The notes: generated by a model not told the origin, from the letters alone. Shown: positions 17,640 through 26,537, numbered from the stretch's first letter. The stretch: DNA of 64,000 bases from an uncultured Eubacterium sp. (GCA_946555345.1 CAMNSS010000005.1:62001-126000), one strand, 5' to 3'. Numbers and translations are program-made.

Positions 17640-17668
17640 TATTATATGAGCAACGTTACTTTTTGGTT
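17640..17668 (-). promoter_or_regulatory. Sigma-K/sigma-E-type promoter of cwlJ-gerQ
   Basis: The minus strand reads AACC, 16 nt, CATATAATA, an exact match to the Bacillus sigma-K consensus mACm-N16-CATAnnnTA; CATATAAT also fits the sigma-E -10. The -35 element lies in the last codons of the spoVAF-like gene. The -10 box ends 36 nt before the cwlJ start codon. Confidence 0.7.
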
Positions 17669-19053
17669 CGGAATATGAGCCTTTTTAATTTTTCGCCATC
17701 CCACGGCACGAGCGGGTACAGATAGGACGTTCCGACGATGGTTTTGGTCGCAGCCATTACCGCTATGGAAATCACGAAAGCGCCCGCCATGCCCGGCCAG
17801 CCAAGCAGGTGCGCCCCGATGAGCATCAACAGCCGGACGAATTTTACCGCATAACCGAGTTCGATGCTAGGCTGCGTAAAGCTCGCCAAGGCTACCACCG
17901 CCATGCAGAGGATCGTCTGTGGGACGAACCATCCCGACGATACCGAAAACTCGCCCAAAATCAATGCGCCGATTACCGAAAGCGACATCCCCAGGGATTC
18001 CGGCGTATTGAGCGACGCCAGCTTTAACGCATCGATCGCAACCTCCAGCAAAATGAGCTGCCAGAAGATGCTGACGGCAAAATCCTCTTCCGTAATAAAA
18101 AATTTAATTGATTCATGGACGGGAATGTCCCCTTCTGCAAAGAGCAGGTAAATCGGTGTTGCAAACAGGATGATCAGGATGTTGGCGATGCGCAGAATCC
18201 TGAAATAATTTCCGGTGACAATCGGAAAATAGTAATCGTCCACGTCCTGCACAAAATCAAAAATGCCTGCTGGAATCAGGATGACCGTAGGAGAATTGTC
18301 CACAATGACAGCGATCTTTCCCTCTTCCACATGTGCGGCGATGATATCGGGACGCTGCGTGTACCTGACCTTTGGGAATGGGTTAAACCGAGACATTTTC
18401 TTGCCCGTAATTTCCTCTACCAGCGTCTGTTCCGTTACCGTAAGCCCCTCCGTGTTGAGATTCCGCAGGATCTTGTCCAGCTTATCCACCATGCCCATAT
18501 CGGCTTTGTTTTTCATATAAGCCATCGAAACATCCGATTTCGTGATATCGCCGATGGCATAGATCTTGAAAATAAGGTTGTTGTCCCTGATCCTGCGCCT
18601 GATCAAAGCGATGTTCGTCATCATGGATTCCACAAAACCATCCTTTGACCCGCGCAGGCTCTTCTCCTTCGACGGCTCTTCCACGCTCCGCAACGGATAA
18701 TCCCGGCAATCGATGATGATAATCCCGCCATATCCCGATATCAGGAGCGGGATCAGCCCGGAATACAGAAACTTAATCGCTTTGTCAACATCGTAAATGA
18801 CTTGCGTATCGAGAAACGGCAAATTGTTCGCCAGGAACTGTTCCGCACTATCGATATTTTCGAGCTGTTGCTTTTTCAGAGAAAATAAGCTGAAAATAAC
18901 CCTCTGCATCATGCCGCCGTCCACCAGCCCATCGACAAAAAACATGGTAGCTTCCTTGCCCGCAATATTCAGGTTCCGTTCCAGCAAATCAAAGCTCTCC
19001 CCTACTGGGATCTGCCGCTTGAATTCATCAAGCAATATCTTGTATTTATCCAT
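17656..19053 (-). CDS. spoVAF: GerA-family spore protein, SpoVAF-like
   Basis: Inner spore membrane protein of the GerA/SpoVAF family, linked to the SpoVA channel and germination. The 465 residues have a soluble N-terminal region (1-285) and about five hydrophobic segments from about 290 to 440. The stretch FNPFPKVRYTQRPDIIAAH followed by IAVIVDNSPTVILIPAG is characteristic and closer to SpoVAF than to classical GerAA receptors. No gerB/gerC-type partner is adjacent, also consistent with SpoVAF rather than a three-gene receptor. GCGAGG lies 6 nt before the ATG. A forespore-type promoter is present upstream and cwlJ-gerQ follow in the same direction. Confidence 0.85.
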   Translation of the reverse strand: MDKYKILLDEFKRQIPVGESFDLLERNLNIAGKEATMFFVDGLVDGGMMQRVIFSLFSLKKQQLENIDSAEQFLANNLPFLDTQVIYDVDKAIKFLYSGLIPLLISGYGGIIIIDCRDYPLRSVEEPSKEKSLRGSKDGFVESMMTNIALIRRRIRDNNLIFKIYAIGDITKSDVSMAYMKNKADMGMVDKLDKILRNLNTEGLTVTEQTLVEEITGKKMSRFNPFPKVRYTQRPDIIAAHVEEGKIAVIVDNSPTVILIPAGIFDFVQDVDDYYFPIVTGNYFRILRIANILIILFATPIYLLFAEGDIPVHESIKFFITEEDFAVSIFWQLILLEVAIDALKLASLNTPESLGMSLSVIGALILGEFSVSSGWFVPQTILCMAVVALASFTQPSIELGYAVKFVRLLMLIGAHLLGWPGMAGAFVISIAVMAATKTIVGTSYLYPLVPWDGEKLKRLIFRTKK

Positions 19054-19069
19054 AAAAAACCTCGCATAA

Positions 19070-19109
19070 TTTTGATATTAGTTTTACCCAAACTCCTACC
19101 AATATGCGA
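19070..19109 (-). promoter_or_regulatory. Candidate forespore (sigma-F/G) promoter of spoVAF
   Basis: The minus strand has GCATA (fits GYWTA), 14 nt, then GGTAAAACTA, which fits the sigma-F -10 pattern GGNRANAHTR. It lies about 20-55 nt before the spoVAF start. A perfect inverted repeat CCTCGCATA/TATGCGAGG (19060-19111) spans the -35 and the RBS. The remaining gap to 19358 shows nothing else recognisable. Confidence 0.5.
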
Positions 19110-19358
19110 GGCATTTCATCTTTTCTTTCTTGCCGCTGCAAAAAACATTCCGTCTTGTCTTTTGTTGTAACGCCTGCCGAAAAAGCAAGCCTAAAACCAT
19201 GCACAGCCAAAAGCGATGCCGTGTTTGCACTGCTGAAACAGAACGGTCATCTAAGATCCGCCAGCCCGCGCCGCTCCTGTCTGCGGCAAGCGGCGGCGAA
19301 ACGACGTTACGCCGCCGCCGCCAGCTCGATACGGACGCTTAATCCTGCGGCGCAGCGC

Positions 19359-19610
19359 TTACCTGCGCCCTTTCTTCTTATGGGCAGTTCCCTTTCTCAC
19401 CGGCTGCCTGCTGGCGGCCGCGTCCGCTGCGCGCTTTCTCTTTCCCAGCGTCCTTGCCACTTGGAAAACAACATAAGCGACCGCCAGCGCAACGCAGAAC
19501 AGAATCGTCGTCTTATCGTCGTCCGCAAAGCCCAGGATTTTCGCAAAAAACACGCCGCCCAGTATGAATATCCAGAAATAGAGGATTTTACCGATGACCC
19601 CGTTTCCCAT
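19359..19610 (-). CDS. Small two-segment membrane protein of unknown function
   Basis: The 83-residue product is not recognised. It has two hydrophobic segments (about 7-24 and 35-53) and a strongly basic tail rich in Lys/Arg/Ala ending in KKKGRR, which predicts a cytoplasmic C terminus. The ATG at 19610 is chosen because AAAGGAG lies 5 nt upstream; the frame is open to 19661 without a good RBS there. It sits 66 nt downstream of pyc on the same strand and may be a readthrough partner of it. Confidence 0.6.
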   Translation of the reverse strand: MGNGVIGKILYFWIFILGGVFFAKILGFADDDKTTILFCVALAVAYVVFQVARTLGKRKRAADAAASRQPVRKGTAHKKKGRR

Positions 19611-19676
19611 AAAGACTCCTTTCCCTTTCGCTGCTGCCTGCATCGTAACGGATTCCTGCATTTATTGCCGCTGCCG

Positions 19677-22600
19677 TTATTCCGATAGCTTTGCGATCAG
19701 TTCCCCGGCTTTTACCTGCTGGCCTTCCTCCACATGGATCTTCACGACGCTGCCCTTCATCGGCGCTAAGATGTTGGTCTCCATCTTCATCGCTTCAATC
19801 ACTGCGATCGGCTGTTTCTCCTCGACAGCGTCCCCTTCGGAAACAAGTACCTTCAAAATCGTTCCCGGAATATTCGCGCCGATTTCCGTCGGATCGGAAG
19901 CATCTGCATATACTGTCTGCGTTCCAGCGCCTGCCATATTGACAGCCTGGTCTTTGATCTTGACCGCAGTCCTGTTGCCGTTGACTTCAAAGATCACGTT
20001 CCTGATGCCCTCGTCGTCCGGCTCGCTCATATCGGCAAGCCTTACCACAAGCTCCTTGCCCTCCGCGATTTTAATCTCACAGGTTTCCCCCATCGAAAGT
20101 CCATGGAAGAAGATATCGCTTCCCATCAGCCTAAAATTGCCTTCCGTTTGCAAGCTCTTCAAATAGTCTTCAAATACCTTCGGATAGAGCGCATAGCTGA
20201 GCGCTTGCTTTTCATCGCCTTCCAGGCCATGTTCTTTTCTGAGCTTATTCTTAATCTGGTCAAAGTCTTCATCCGCCAGCAGTTCTCCCGGCCTGCACGT
20301 GATCGGCTCTTTGCCGTGAAGCACCAGCTTCTGGAGTTTTTCCGGGAATCCCCCTTCCGGCTGTCCCATCATGCCTTCAAAATAGGAAACGATGGAATCA
20401 GGGAAGTCAATGTCTTTCGCATTTTCATAGATATTTTCCGGCGTCAGGTCGTTCTGCACCATGAAAATCGCCATATCGCCGACCGCCTTGGAGGACGGCG
20501 TAACCTTGACGATATCCCCCAGCATTTCATTGACAGCCTTATACATATCCTTCACTTCATCGAACTTATGCCCCAGCCCGAAGCTTTCCACCTGGGATTT
20601 CAGGTTTGAATACTGGCCTCCCGGCATTTCGTACTTGTAAATTTCGGCAGAACCCGTCATCATGTCGGATTCAAAACCCTTGTATACAGGCCTTACGGCA
20701 GCCCAGTAATCGGAAATTTTCTGGATTCCGTCCATATCGATCTTCGTATCCCGCACCGTGCTTTCCATCGCTGCCACGATCGAATTTAACGCAGGCTGGC
20801 TCGTAAGCCCCGACATGCTGTTGAACGCCGCGTCTATGATATCCACGCCTGCATTGGCGGCCATCATCAGCGCAGCCACGCCGTTTCCGCTCGTATCGTG
20901 CGTATGCAGGTGAATCGGAATGGAAATCTCATTCTTCAGGGTTTCGATCAACCGCTTGGCCGCCATCGGCTTGATAAGGCCGGACATATCCTTGATGCCG
21001 AGAATGTGCGTACCGCGCTTTTCCAGTTCCTTGGCCATGCGCACATAATAATCCAGGTTGTACTTTTCCCGGCCCGGGTCTAAGATATCGCCCGTATAGC
21101 AGATGCACGCTTCGGCAATCTTTCCCTGGTTGAGCGTCTCGTCGAGCGCAACTTCCATGCCCTGTATCCAGTTGAGGGAGTCGAAGATTCGGAACACATC
21201 GATCCCCGATTCCGCAGCCTCCCGGACAAACCTTCTGATCACATTGTCCGGGTAATTCTTATAGCCGACTGCGTTCGCACCCCGAATCAGCATCTGGAAC
21301 ATGATGTTCGGAATCTTGGCCCGCAGGGTTTGCAGCCGTTCCCATGGAGATTCTTTCAAAAACCTGTATGCAGTATCGAAAGTCGCCCCGCCCCACATTT
21401 CCAGGGAGAACAGATCTTCTCCGTACAGGGCCACGGCAGGCGCGATCTTTTCCATATCGACTGTCCGCACCCTGGTTGCCATCAAAGATTGCTGTGCGTC
21501 CCGCATCGTCGTGTCGGTAATCAAGAGCTTTGTCTGGTCCTTTACCCAGTCGACGACGCCCTTCGGGCCTTTTTCATCCAAAATCTGCTTCGTCCCCGAA
21601 AGCCTGTTGATCTCCTCCGGCTTGATCCGCGGGAACACAGGAACGTCAAATTCAGGCTTTATGCCCTTGTTTCCATTTACATACTGCTCGCCCAGGAACG
21701 TAAGCACCTTTAGCTCTTTATCTTCCTTCGCCATGATGTTCAAAAGCTCTGGATTGTCTTCAATAAAGCCCGTATCGCAGTTCCCCGCCCGGAACGTCGG
21801 ATGGTTCAGCACGTTGAGCAGGAAAGCGCGGTTCGTCTTCACGCCGGTGATCTTCATTTCCTTGATGGCGCGCTTTGCTTTATTAGTCGCATCGGCAAAA
21901 CTCCTCGCCCATGCCGTCATCTTGACGAGCAAACTGTCATAGTAAGGCGAAATGTTGGAGTTCACGAAAGCGTTGCCCCCGTCCAGCCTGATGCCGTAGC
22001 CTCCGGCGCTGGTGTACTTGGTAATCACGCCCGTATCAGGCGCAAACCCATTGATCGGGTCTTCCGTCGTCAGCCTGCACTGGATCGCATAGCCCCTCGG
22101 CTGGATGTCGGCCTGTCCCTTGATATTGATCTGGTACGAATCCAGCTTATATCCTTCCGCAATCAAAATCTGCGACTGGACGATATCGACGCCCGTCACC
22201 ATCTCCGTCACGGTATGTTCCACCTGGATGCGCGGGTTCATCTCGATGAAATAATGGTTTCCTTCATGGTCTACCAGAAATTCCACCGTCCCCGCGCTCT
22301 TGTAATTGACCGCTTTAGCGATTTTTAATGCGTCGCTGCAAATTTTCTGCCGCTGCTCGTTCGTAATAGAAAGCGCAGGCGTAAATTCCACCACCTTCTG
22401 ATGCCGTCTCTGGATGGAGCAGTCACGCTCGTAAAGGTGAACGATGTTCCCGTAATTATCGCCCAGGACCTGCACCTCGATGTGTTTCGGTTTTTCTAAG
22501 TATTTTTCGATGAAAATATCGTCTATGCCGAAGGCTTTCTTTGCTTCGCTCTTTGCACTCCGGAACTGATCCGGCATTTCTTCCTTGCTCCTGACGATCC

Positions 22601-23123
22601 GCATTCCCCTGCCGCCGCCGCCTGCCGCCGCTTTCAGCATCACGGGATAGCCGCAGTCTTCTGCAAAGTCCAGCGCCACTTGTTCCGAAGGAATCGTCTT
22701 GGTCATGCCTGGGATGGTCGGCACGCCTACTTCATTTGCGACGATCTTCGATTTTACCTTATCTCCCAGGCGGTCCATCATCTCGTAATGCGGCCCGATA
22801 AACACGATCCCCGCCGCTTCACACGCCTTGGCAAATTCCACGTTTTCGGCCAAAAATCCATATCCCGGATGAATGGCATCGACGCCCTTCACCTTGGCCA
22901 GCTCGAGAATTTCATCGATAGCCAGGTATGCGTCCACCGGCGATTTTCCCCTGCCTACCTGATATGCTTCGTCTGCTTTTGTTCTGAATAATGTATTTTT
23001 ATCTTCTTCCGAATAGATAGCTACACTTCGTATCCCAAGTTCCTTGCAGGCTCTGAATATTCTGATGGCGATTTCGCCTCGGTTGGCGACTAAAACTCGT
23101 TTAAATTTTCTAACTTCTTCCAT
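19677..23123 (-). CDS. pyc: Pyruvate carboxylase
   Basis: Biotin enzyme converting pyruvate, bicarbonate and ATP to oxaloacetate (anaplerosis). The 1148 residues match B. subtilis PycA. Domains in order: biotin carboxylase with ATP-grasp (about 1-455; VLVANRGEIAIRIFRA and the Gly-rich AAAGGGGRGMR), carboxyltransferase (about 530-800; TLLITDTTMRDAQQSL-type metal-site entry and LHTHDTSGNG), an allosteric/tetramer linker, and a C-terminal biotinyl domain with EAMKMET, whose Lys carries biotin. The ATG at 23123 has AAAGGAG 9 nt upstream; a frame open to 23171 is not favoured. No regulator is adjacent. Confidence 0.97.
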   Translation of the reverse strand: MEEVRKFKRVLVANRGEIAIRIFRACKELGIRSVAIYSEEDKNTLFRTKADEAYQVGRGKSPVDAYLAIDEILELAKVKGVDAIHPGYGFLAENVEFAKACEAAGIVFIGPHYEMMDRLGDKVKSKIVANEVGVPTIPGMTKTIPSEQVALDFAEDCGYPVMLKAAAGGGGRGMRIVRSKEEMPDQFRSAKSEAKKAFGIDDIFIEKYLEKPKHIEVQVLGDNYGNIVHLYERDCSIQRRHQKVVEFTPALSITNEQRQKICSDALKIAKAVNYKSAGTVEFLVDHEGNHYFIEMNPRIQVEHTVTEMVTGVDIVQSQILIAEGYKLDSYQINIKGQADIQPRGYAIQCRLTTEDPINGFAPDTGVITKYTSAGGYGIRLDGGNAFVNSNISPYYDSLLVKMTAWARSFADATNKAKRAIKEMKITGVKTNRAFLLNVLNHPTFRAGNCDTGFIEDNPELLNIMAKEDKELKVLTFLGEQYVNGNKGIKPEFDVPVFPRIKPEEINRLSGTKQILDEKGPKGVVDWVKDQTKLLITDTTMRDAQQSLMATRVRTVDMEKIAPAVALYGEDLFSLEMWGGATFDTAYRFLKESPWERLQTLRAKIPNIMFQMLIRGANAVGYKNYPDNVIRRFVREAAESGIDVFRIFDSLNWIQGMEVALDETLNQGKIAEACICYTGDILDPGREKYNLDYYVRMAKELEKRGTHILGIKDMSGLIKPMAAKRLIETLKNEISIPIHLHTHDTSGNGVAALMMAANAGVDIIDAAFNSMSGLTSQPALNSIVAAMESTVRDTKIDMDGIQKISDYWAAVRPVYKGFESDMMTGSAEIYKYEMPGGQYSNLKSQVESFGLGHKFDEVKDMYKAVNEMLGDIVKVTPSSKAVGDMAIFMVQNDLTPENIYENAKDIDFPDSIVSYFEGMMGQPEGGFPEKLQKLVLHGKEPITCRPGELLADEDFDQIKNKLRKEHGLEGDEKQALSYALYPKVFEDYLKSLQTEGNFRLMGSDIFFHGLSMGETCEIKIAEGKELVVRLADMSEPDDEGIRNVIFEVNGNRTAVKIKDQAVNMAGAGTQTVYADASDPTEIGANIPGTILKVLVSEGDAVEEKQPIAVIEAMKMETNILAPMKGSVVKIHVEEGQQVKAGELIAKLSE

Positions 23124-23557
23124 ATTCCGAGTCTCCTTTCTAAAATTAATCATATTGATATATTCTATCATTTTTTAATTGAGTTTTCAAGGAAAAAGCA
23201 AGGGCAAAAGCAGATATGCCAGAGCGCATCAAGATTCCTTCCTCTTGTAAATTCGGACGGCCAGCAAGAAGCGGCAAACGCCAGCAGGGCGCAGATTAGC
23301 AAAATGCCAGCGCCCAGCAGAACAGCGGCAGCGCCCGGATCTGAACAGAAATTAATCAGGCTGGCGGCCGCTAGCATCACAATACATCAACCATTAACCC
23401 AGATAGAAGCACCGCCCTGAAAAGTTCAACAAATGCCAGGGAGGGCATCTTTTGCTGCTTTCATGGAACCAGGCCGCCCGCAATATTCAGCTAAGGCCAC
23501 CCGCAAAGCAATCAGTTTTCCCAAAAAACCGCCGCCAGGCTAGAATGCGCTTTCCCA
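23124..23557. other. Intergenic region between scfB and pyc without a supported gene
   Basis: About 430 bp with the pyc RBS at its left end. A 70-codon minus-strand frame with one hydrophobic stretch ends at 23168, but it lacks an RBS and is not called. GC-rich phrases such as GCCAGCAAGAAGCGGC and GCCAGCAGGGCGC recur. No clear terminator for scfB was found. Confidence 0.4.
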
Positions 23558-24934
23558 TCAAATCCCTGCCTCTGCAGCCTTGAGCATAATCGCACACTCC
23601 ATGCGCTTTTTAAACAGATCGCAGCCATACGAATAAACCCCGTTGACCGAACCCGAAGCATGATAAGCGTTAGCGGCGCAGCCCCCGGAGCAATACATCT
23701 TCGCCCAGCAATCAGCACATTCCTGGTGCGTATAGACATTGCAGCTGCGAAACTGTTCTTGAACCGCTGGATTGGAAACCCCCTCGAACACATTTCCCAG
23801 CCGGAATTTATCATCGCCCACAAACTGGTGGCACGGGTACAAATCCCCCCAAGGCGTCACCGCCATATATTCCGTCCCCGAACCGCAGCCTGAAATGCGT
23901 TTGTAAATGCACGGTCCTGCTTCCAGATCGATCATATAATGATAAAAAGTAAACGGTTTTCCCTCTTTGCGCCGTGCGATCATTTTCTCAGCCAATTTTT
24001 CATACTGCTCCATCACGACCTGCTTGTCCGCCTCTGTCAAAGCCTGTGGATCGTCCGCAGCACATACGACAGGTTCCATGCTCAACTGGTCAAACCCTAG
24101 ATCCAGCATCGCCTCAATGTCCTTCAAAAAATCGGGGTTGGCGTGGGTAAACGTCCCCCGCATATAATAAGCCTTGCCCTTCCGTGCCTTGACCAGCTTC
24201 TGGAACTTGGGAACGATGATATCGAAGCTGCCGTTTCCAGCATAGTCCTTGCGGAAACGGTCGTGGACTTCCTTGCGCCCGTCGAGGCTCAAAACGACAT
24301 TGGACATTTCACGATTGGAAAAATCGATGACATCATCATCGATCAGCATTCCGTTCGTCGTAAGGGTAAAACGGAAATTTTTTCCCGCCTCTTCTTCCAC
24401 CGAACGGGCATATTGCACAAGTTCTTTTACAACCTCCCAGTTCATCAGCGGCTCTCCGCCGAAAAAATCCACTTCAAGATTTCTTCTGCCGCCGGAGTTT
24501 TCAATTAAAAAATCAAGCGCGCGCTTTCCCACCGCAAAGTCCATCAGTGCACGCCCGCCTTGGAATTTGCCCTGGGAAGCAAAACAGTAGGAACAATTCA
24601 AGTTACAGGTATGCGCCACGTGCAGGCAAAGCGCCTTGATCACGCTTCCGCTCTGCGCTTTGAATGTATCCGCCGCCTGCTTGAAACTGTCCGGCGTGAA
24701 AAGCTGCCCGTTTTTCTCAAGCGCCGCAATATCGGAAAGGCAGTTTTCGGCCTCATTTGCGGTAATGCCCGGATGGGCAGCGTATTTTTTAAGAATAGCT
24801 GAAACGATTTCATCCGGCTTTTTCTCCTTGTACATAGCGATCATGTCATAAGCCACATCATCAACGACATGAATCGCGCCAGAACACGTGTCTAAAACGA
24901 TATTGAAACCGCCGAGCTTATATTGGTGTACCAT
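23558..24934 (-). CDS. scfB: SCIFF peptide radical SAM maturase (thioether-forming)
   Basis: Radical SAM/SPASM enzyme that cross-links cysteines of the SCIFF precursor to other residues by thioether bonds, giving a ranthipeptide. The 458 residues contain an N-terminal peptide-recognition region (1-95), the radical SAM cluster motif CNLNCSYC near residue 110, the FFGGEPLMNW strand, and a C-terminal SPASM domain with cysteines in GPCIYKRISGCGSG, LYPCHQF and CADCWAKMYCSGGC for auxiliary iron-sulfur clusters. GAAAGGAAA lies about 10 nt before the ATG. It follows the scfA precursor gene after about 100 nt containing a terminator-like hairpin. The SCIFF pair is nearly universal in Clostridia; its function is unknown. 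Confidence 0.94.
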   Translation of the reverse strand: MVHQYKLGGFNIVLDTCSGAIHVVDDVAYDMIAMYKEKKPDEIVSAILKKYAAHPGITANEAENCLSDIAALEKNGQLFTPDSFKQAADTFKAQSGSVIKALCLHVAHTCNLNCSYCFASQGKFQGGRALMDFAVGKRALDFLIENSGGRRNLEVDFFGGEPLMNWEVVKELVQYARSVEEEAGKNFRFTLTTNGMLIDDDVIDFSNREMSNVVLSLDGRKEVHDRFRKDYAGNGSFDIIVPKFQKLVKARKGKAYYMRGTFTHANPDFLKDIEAMLDLGFDQLSMEPVVCAADDPQALTEADKQVVMEQYEKLAEKMIARRKEGKPFTFYHYMIDLEAGPCIYKRISGCGSGTEYMAVTPWGDLYPCHQFVGDDKFRLGNVFEGVSNPAVQEQFRSCNVYTHQECADCWAKMYCSGGCAANAYHASGSVNGVYSYGCDLFKKRMECAIMLKAAEAGI

Positions 24935-24983
24935 CGGTAAAATTTCCTTTCAAATAAAATCAAGCGGGCTTTCCCCATAAGAC

Positions 24984-25015
24984 GAAAAACGGGCTGCCGC
25001 ACGAAGCGCCAGCCC
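24984..25015 (-). terminator. Terminator-like hairpin between scfA and scfB
   Basis: On the minus strand GGGCTG, 13 nt (with a further short pairing around TTCG) and CAGCCC are followed by GTTTTT. It lies about 20 nt past the scfA stop and about 50 nt before the scfB start. It may let more precursor than maturase be made from one promoter. Confidence 0.7.
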
Positions 25016-25033
25016 TGAAATCAAATAACCGTA

Positions 25034-25183
25034 TTATTCATCAGCTTTGTTTTCACACTGCTGATTGGCAATCCCGCAGCTGGTTTTACAAGCAGACTGG
25101 CATGAAGTCTGGCATTCGCCGCAGCCGCCATTTTTCTCACTTTCACAAAGGTTACGCGTTTTGAGTGTTTTGATTCTGTCCAT
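25034..25183 (-). CDS. scfA: SCIFF family ranthipeptide precursor
   Basis: A 49-residue ribosomal peptide recognised by the Cys-rich core GGCGECQTSCQSACKTSC (residues 19-36) and the leader KTLKTRNL. The family has six cysteines in about forty-five residues. Here there are seven: the usual six at 21, 24, 28, 32, 36 and 43, plus Cys13 in the leader part (NLCES). AGGAG lies 8 nt before the ATG at 25183. The maturase scfB follows. The product is expected to become thioether cross-linked in the cytoplasm; no protease or exporter is encoded nearby. Confidence 0.93.
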   Translation of the reverse strand: MDRIKTLKTRNLCESEKNGGCGECQTSCQSACKTSCGIANQQCENKADE

Positions 25184-25440
25184 CTGTAATTCTCCTGTCT
25201 AAAAATTTAAAGTTTAAAATCTATCAATCGAAATATCTAAAATATAACGATATCACCTTGTTATTATATCATGAATTTCCGCCGCCTTCCCGCTGGGATT
25301 CATGATTCAGTGAACGCTTCCTTGCGGCAGCGCCGTATCAAACGGTACGTTCATTATATCATATAACGCATCGTTTATCAACTCTTCTGATGCGCCCTGC
25401 GCCGCAATCCGTCCCACTCTTTTGCCTGCCGCAATCATCC

Positions 25441-26271
25441 TTATTTTTCTTTTATATGCACATCCATCTGCGGATACGGGATATCGATGCCGTTTTCATC
25501 AAAGGCCTGCTTGACGTTTTCCTCCAGGAAATACTTCACATCCCAATAATCGTCCGTCTTGCACCACACCTTCACATCCAGCATCACCGCATTATCGCCA
25601 TGGTTTGCCACCCCGACCAGCGGCGCAGGCTCTGCAAAAATGGCAGGGTTTGCATCACAGACCCCGCGAAGGATCTCTTTTACCTTGCCGATATCATTAT
25701 GATAGCCGATGCCGAACGTGCAGTCCACGCGCCGCTTGCTCTCCTTGCTGTGGTTCACTAAAATCGACGTATTGATCAAGCCATTCGGCACGGTAATTGT
25801 CTTGTTATCGTATGTTTTTAACGTCGTGAGGAACAAATCAATACCCTGCACTTCGCCGGAAACATCGCCCAGGTCGATCAAATCTCCCTTGCTGAAAGGC
25901 TGCGTGATGATGATCATCACGCCCCCTGCGACATTGGCCAAGCTGTCCCGAAGCGCCAGCGCAATGGCTGCGCCTGCCGCCCCGATGACTGCGATCAGCG
26001 TACTCATTGGAATCCCCATCGCGCCCAGGCACATCGTGATCAGCACGATCACGCATACCGCCTTCACTGCGTTATGCACAAAGGTATAGACGGCTGGATC
26101 GGCATCGCTCTTCCGCAATGATTTCTTCGTGATCTTAAGGATGATCTTAATCAAAATCAGCCCGATCAGCACGATCAGTATCACCTTAATGCCAACATCG
26201 GCCAGAGCCATCATTTTATCCGAAGTAAAAAAATGTTCCAGATAGTTTCCCGTTTTTTCCAGTTCATTCAT
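25441..26271 (-). CDS. MscS-family mechanosensitive ion channel
   Basis: Small-conductance mechanosensitive channel that opens under membrane tension to release solutes on osmotic downshock. The 276 residues show three hydrophobic segments (about 22-46, 62-85, 90-120). The third is the pore helix with alternating Gly/Ala (GAAGAAIALALRDSLAN) ending in a beta domain with IDLGDVSGEVQGIDLFLT, then the alpha/beta cytoplasmic domain to the end. AGAGGTGA lies about 5 nt before the ATG. The RBS and first codons are present twice as a 37-bp tandem duplication just upstream. No operon partner is evident. Confidence 0.92.
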   Translation of the reverse strand: MNELEKTGNYLEHFFTSDKMMALADVGIKVILIVLIGLILIKIILKITKKSLRKSDADPAVYTFVHNAVKAVCVIVLITMCLGAMGIPMSTLIAVIGAAGAAIALALRDSLANVAGGVMIIITQPFSKGDLIDLGDVSGEVQGIDLFLTTLKTYDNKTITVPNGLINTSILVNHSKESKRRVDCTFGIGYHNDIGKVKEILRGVCDANPAIFAEPAPLVGVANHGDNAVMLDVKVWCKTDDYWDVKYFLEENVKQAFDENGIDIPYPQMDVHIKEK

Positions 26272-26333
26272 CTCTAATCACCTCTTGATCCTTTTTCAGT
26301 TCATTCATCCCTGATTTTCCTTTGATCTTTTTC
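26258..26333 (-). repeat. 37-bp tandem duplication of the mscS start region
   Basis: The minus-strand phrase with ATGAATGAACTG at the mscS start (26271) recurs with its ATG at 26308, each copy preceded by a GATCAA-containing, purine-rich RBS-like stretch. Copies differ at several bases. The upstream copy opens a 14-codon frame ending in TGA that overlaps the true start. Confidence 0.75.
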
Positions 26334-26537
26334 CCGCCCGTTACACTGTCCTGCGTTCCACGCATTCCCGCCCGCTCATGCGCAGCACCGCTCTTTCAGC
26401 CTTTCCCTCGCTTCACGCATTCCTGGCAGCTCTTTACTTTTTTATCTGTCCCACGCAACCCCGGCCGCCTGTTGATTCTTTCCGCTCCCCTTATCGCAGG
26501 GCGTCTCTCGCCAGCTTCTTTGCCGCGCAGTTCTCAA

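Noticed and set aside
19060-19111. CCTCGCATA/TATGCGAGG inverted repeat read as an attenuator before spoVAF
   Set aside because: A T-run does follow it, but the left arm lies in the -35 of the likely promoter and would not be transcribed.
23168-23380. 70-codon frame with one hydrophobic stretch upstream of pyc
   Set aside because: No Shine-Dalgarno before any start and it overlaps the pyc leader; the hydrophobic run is explained by GC-rich repeats.
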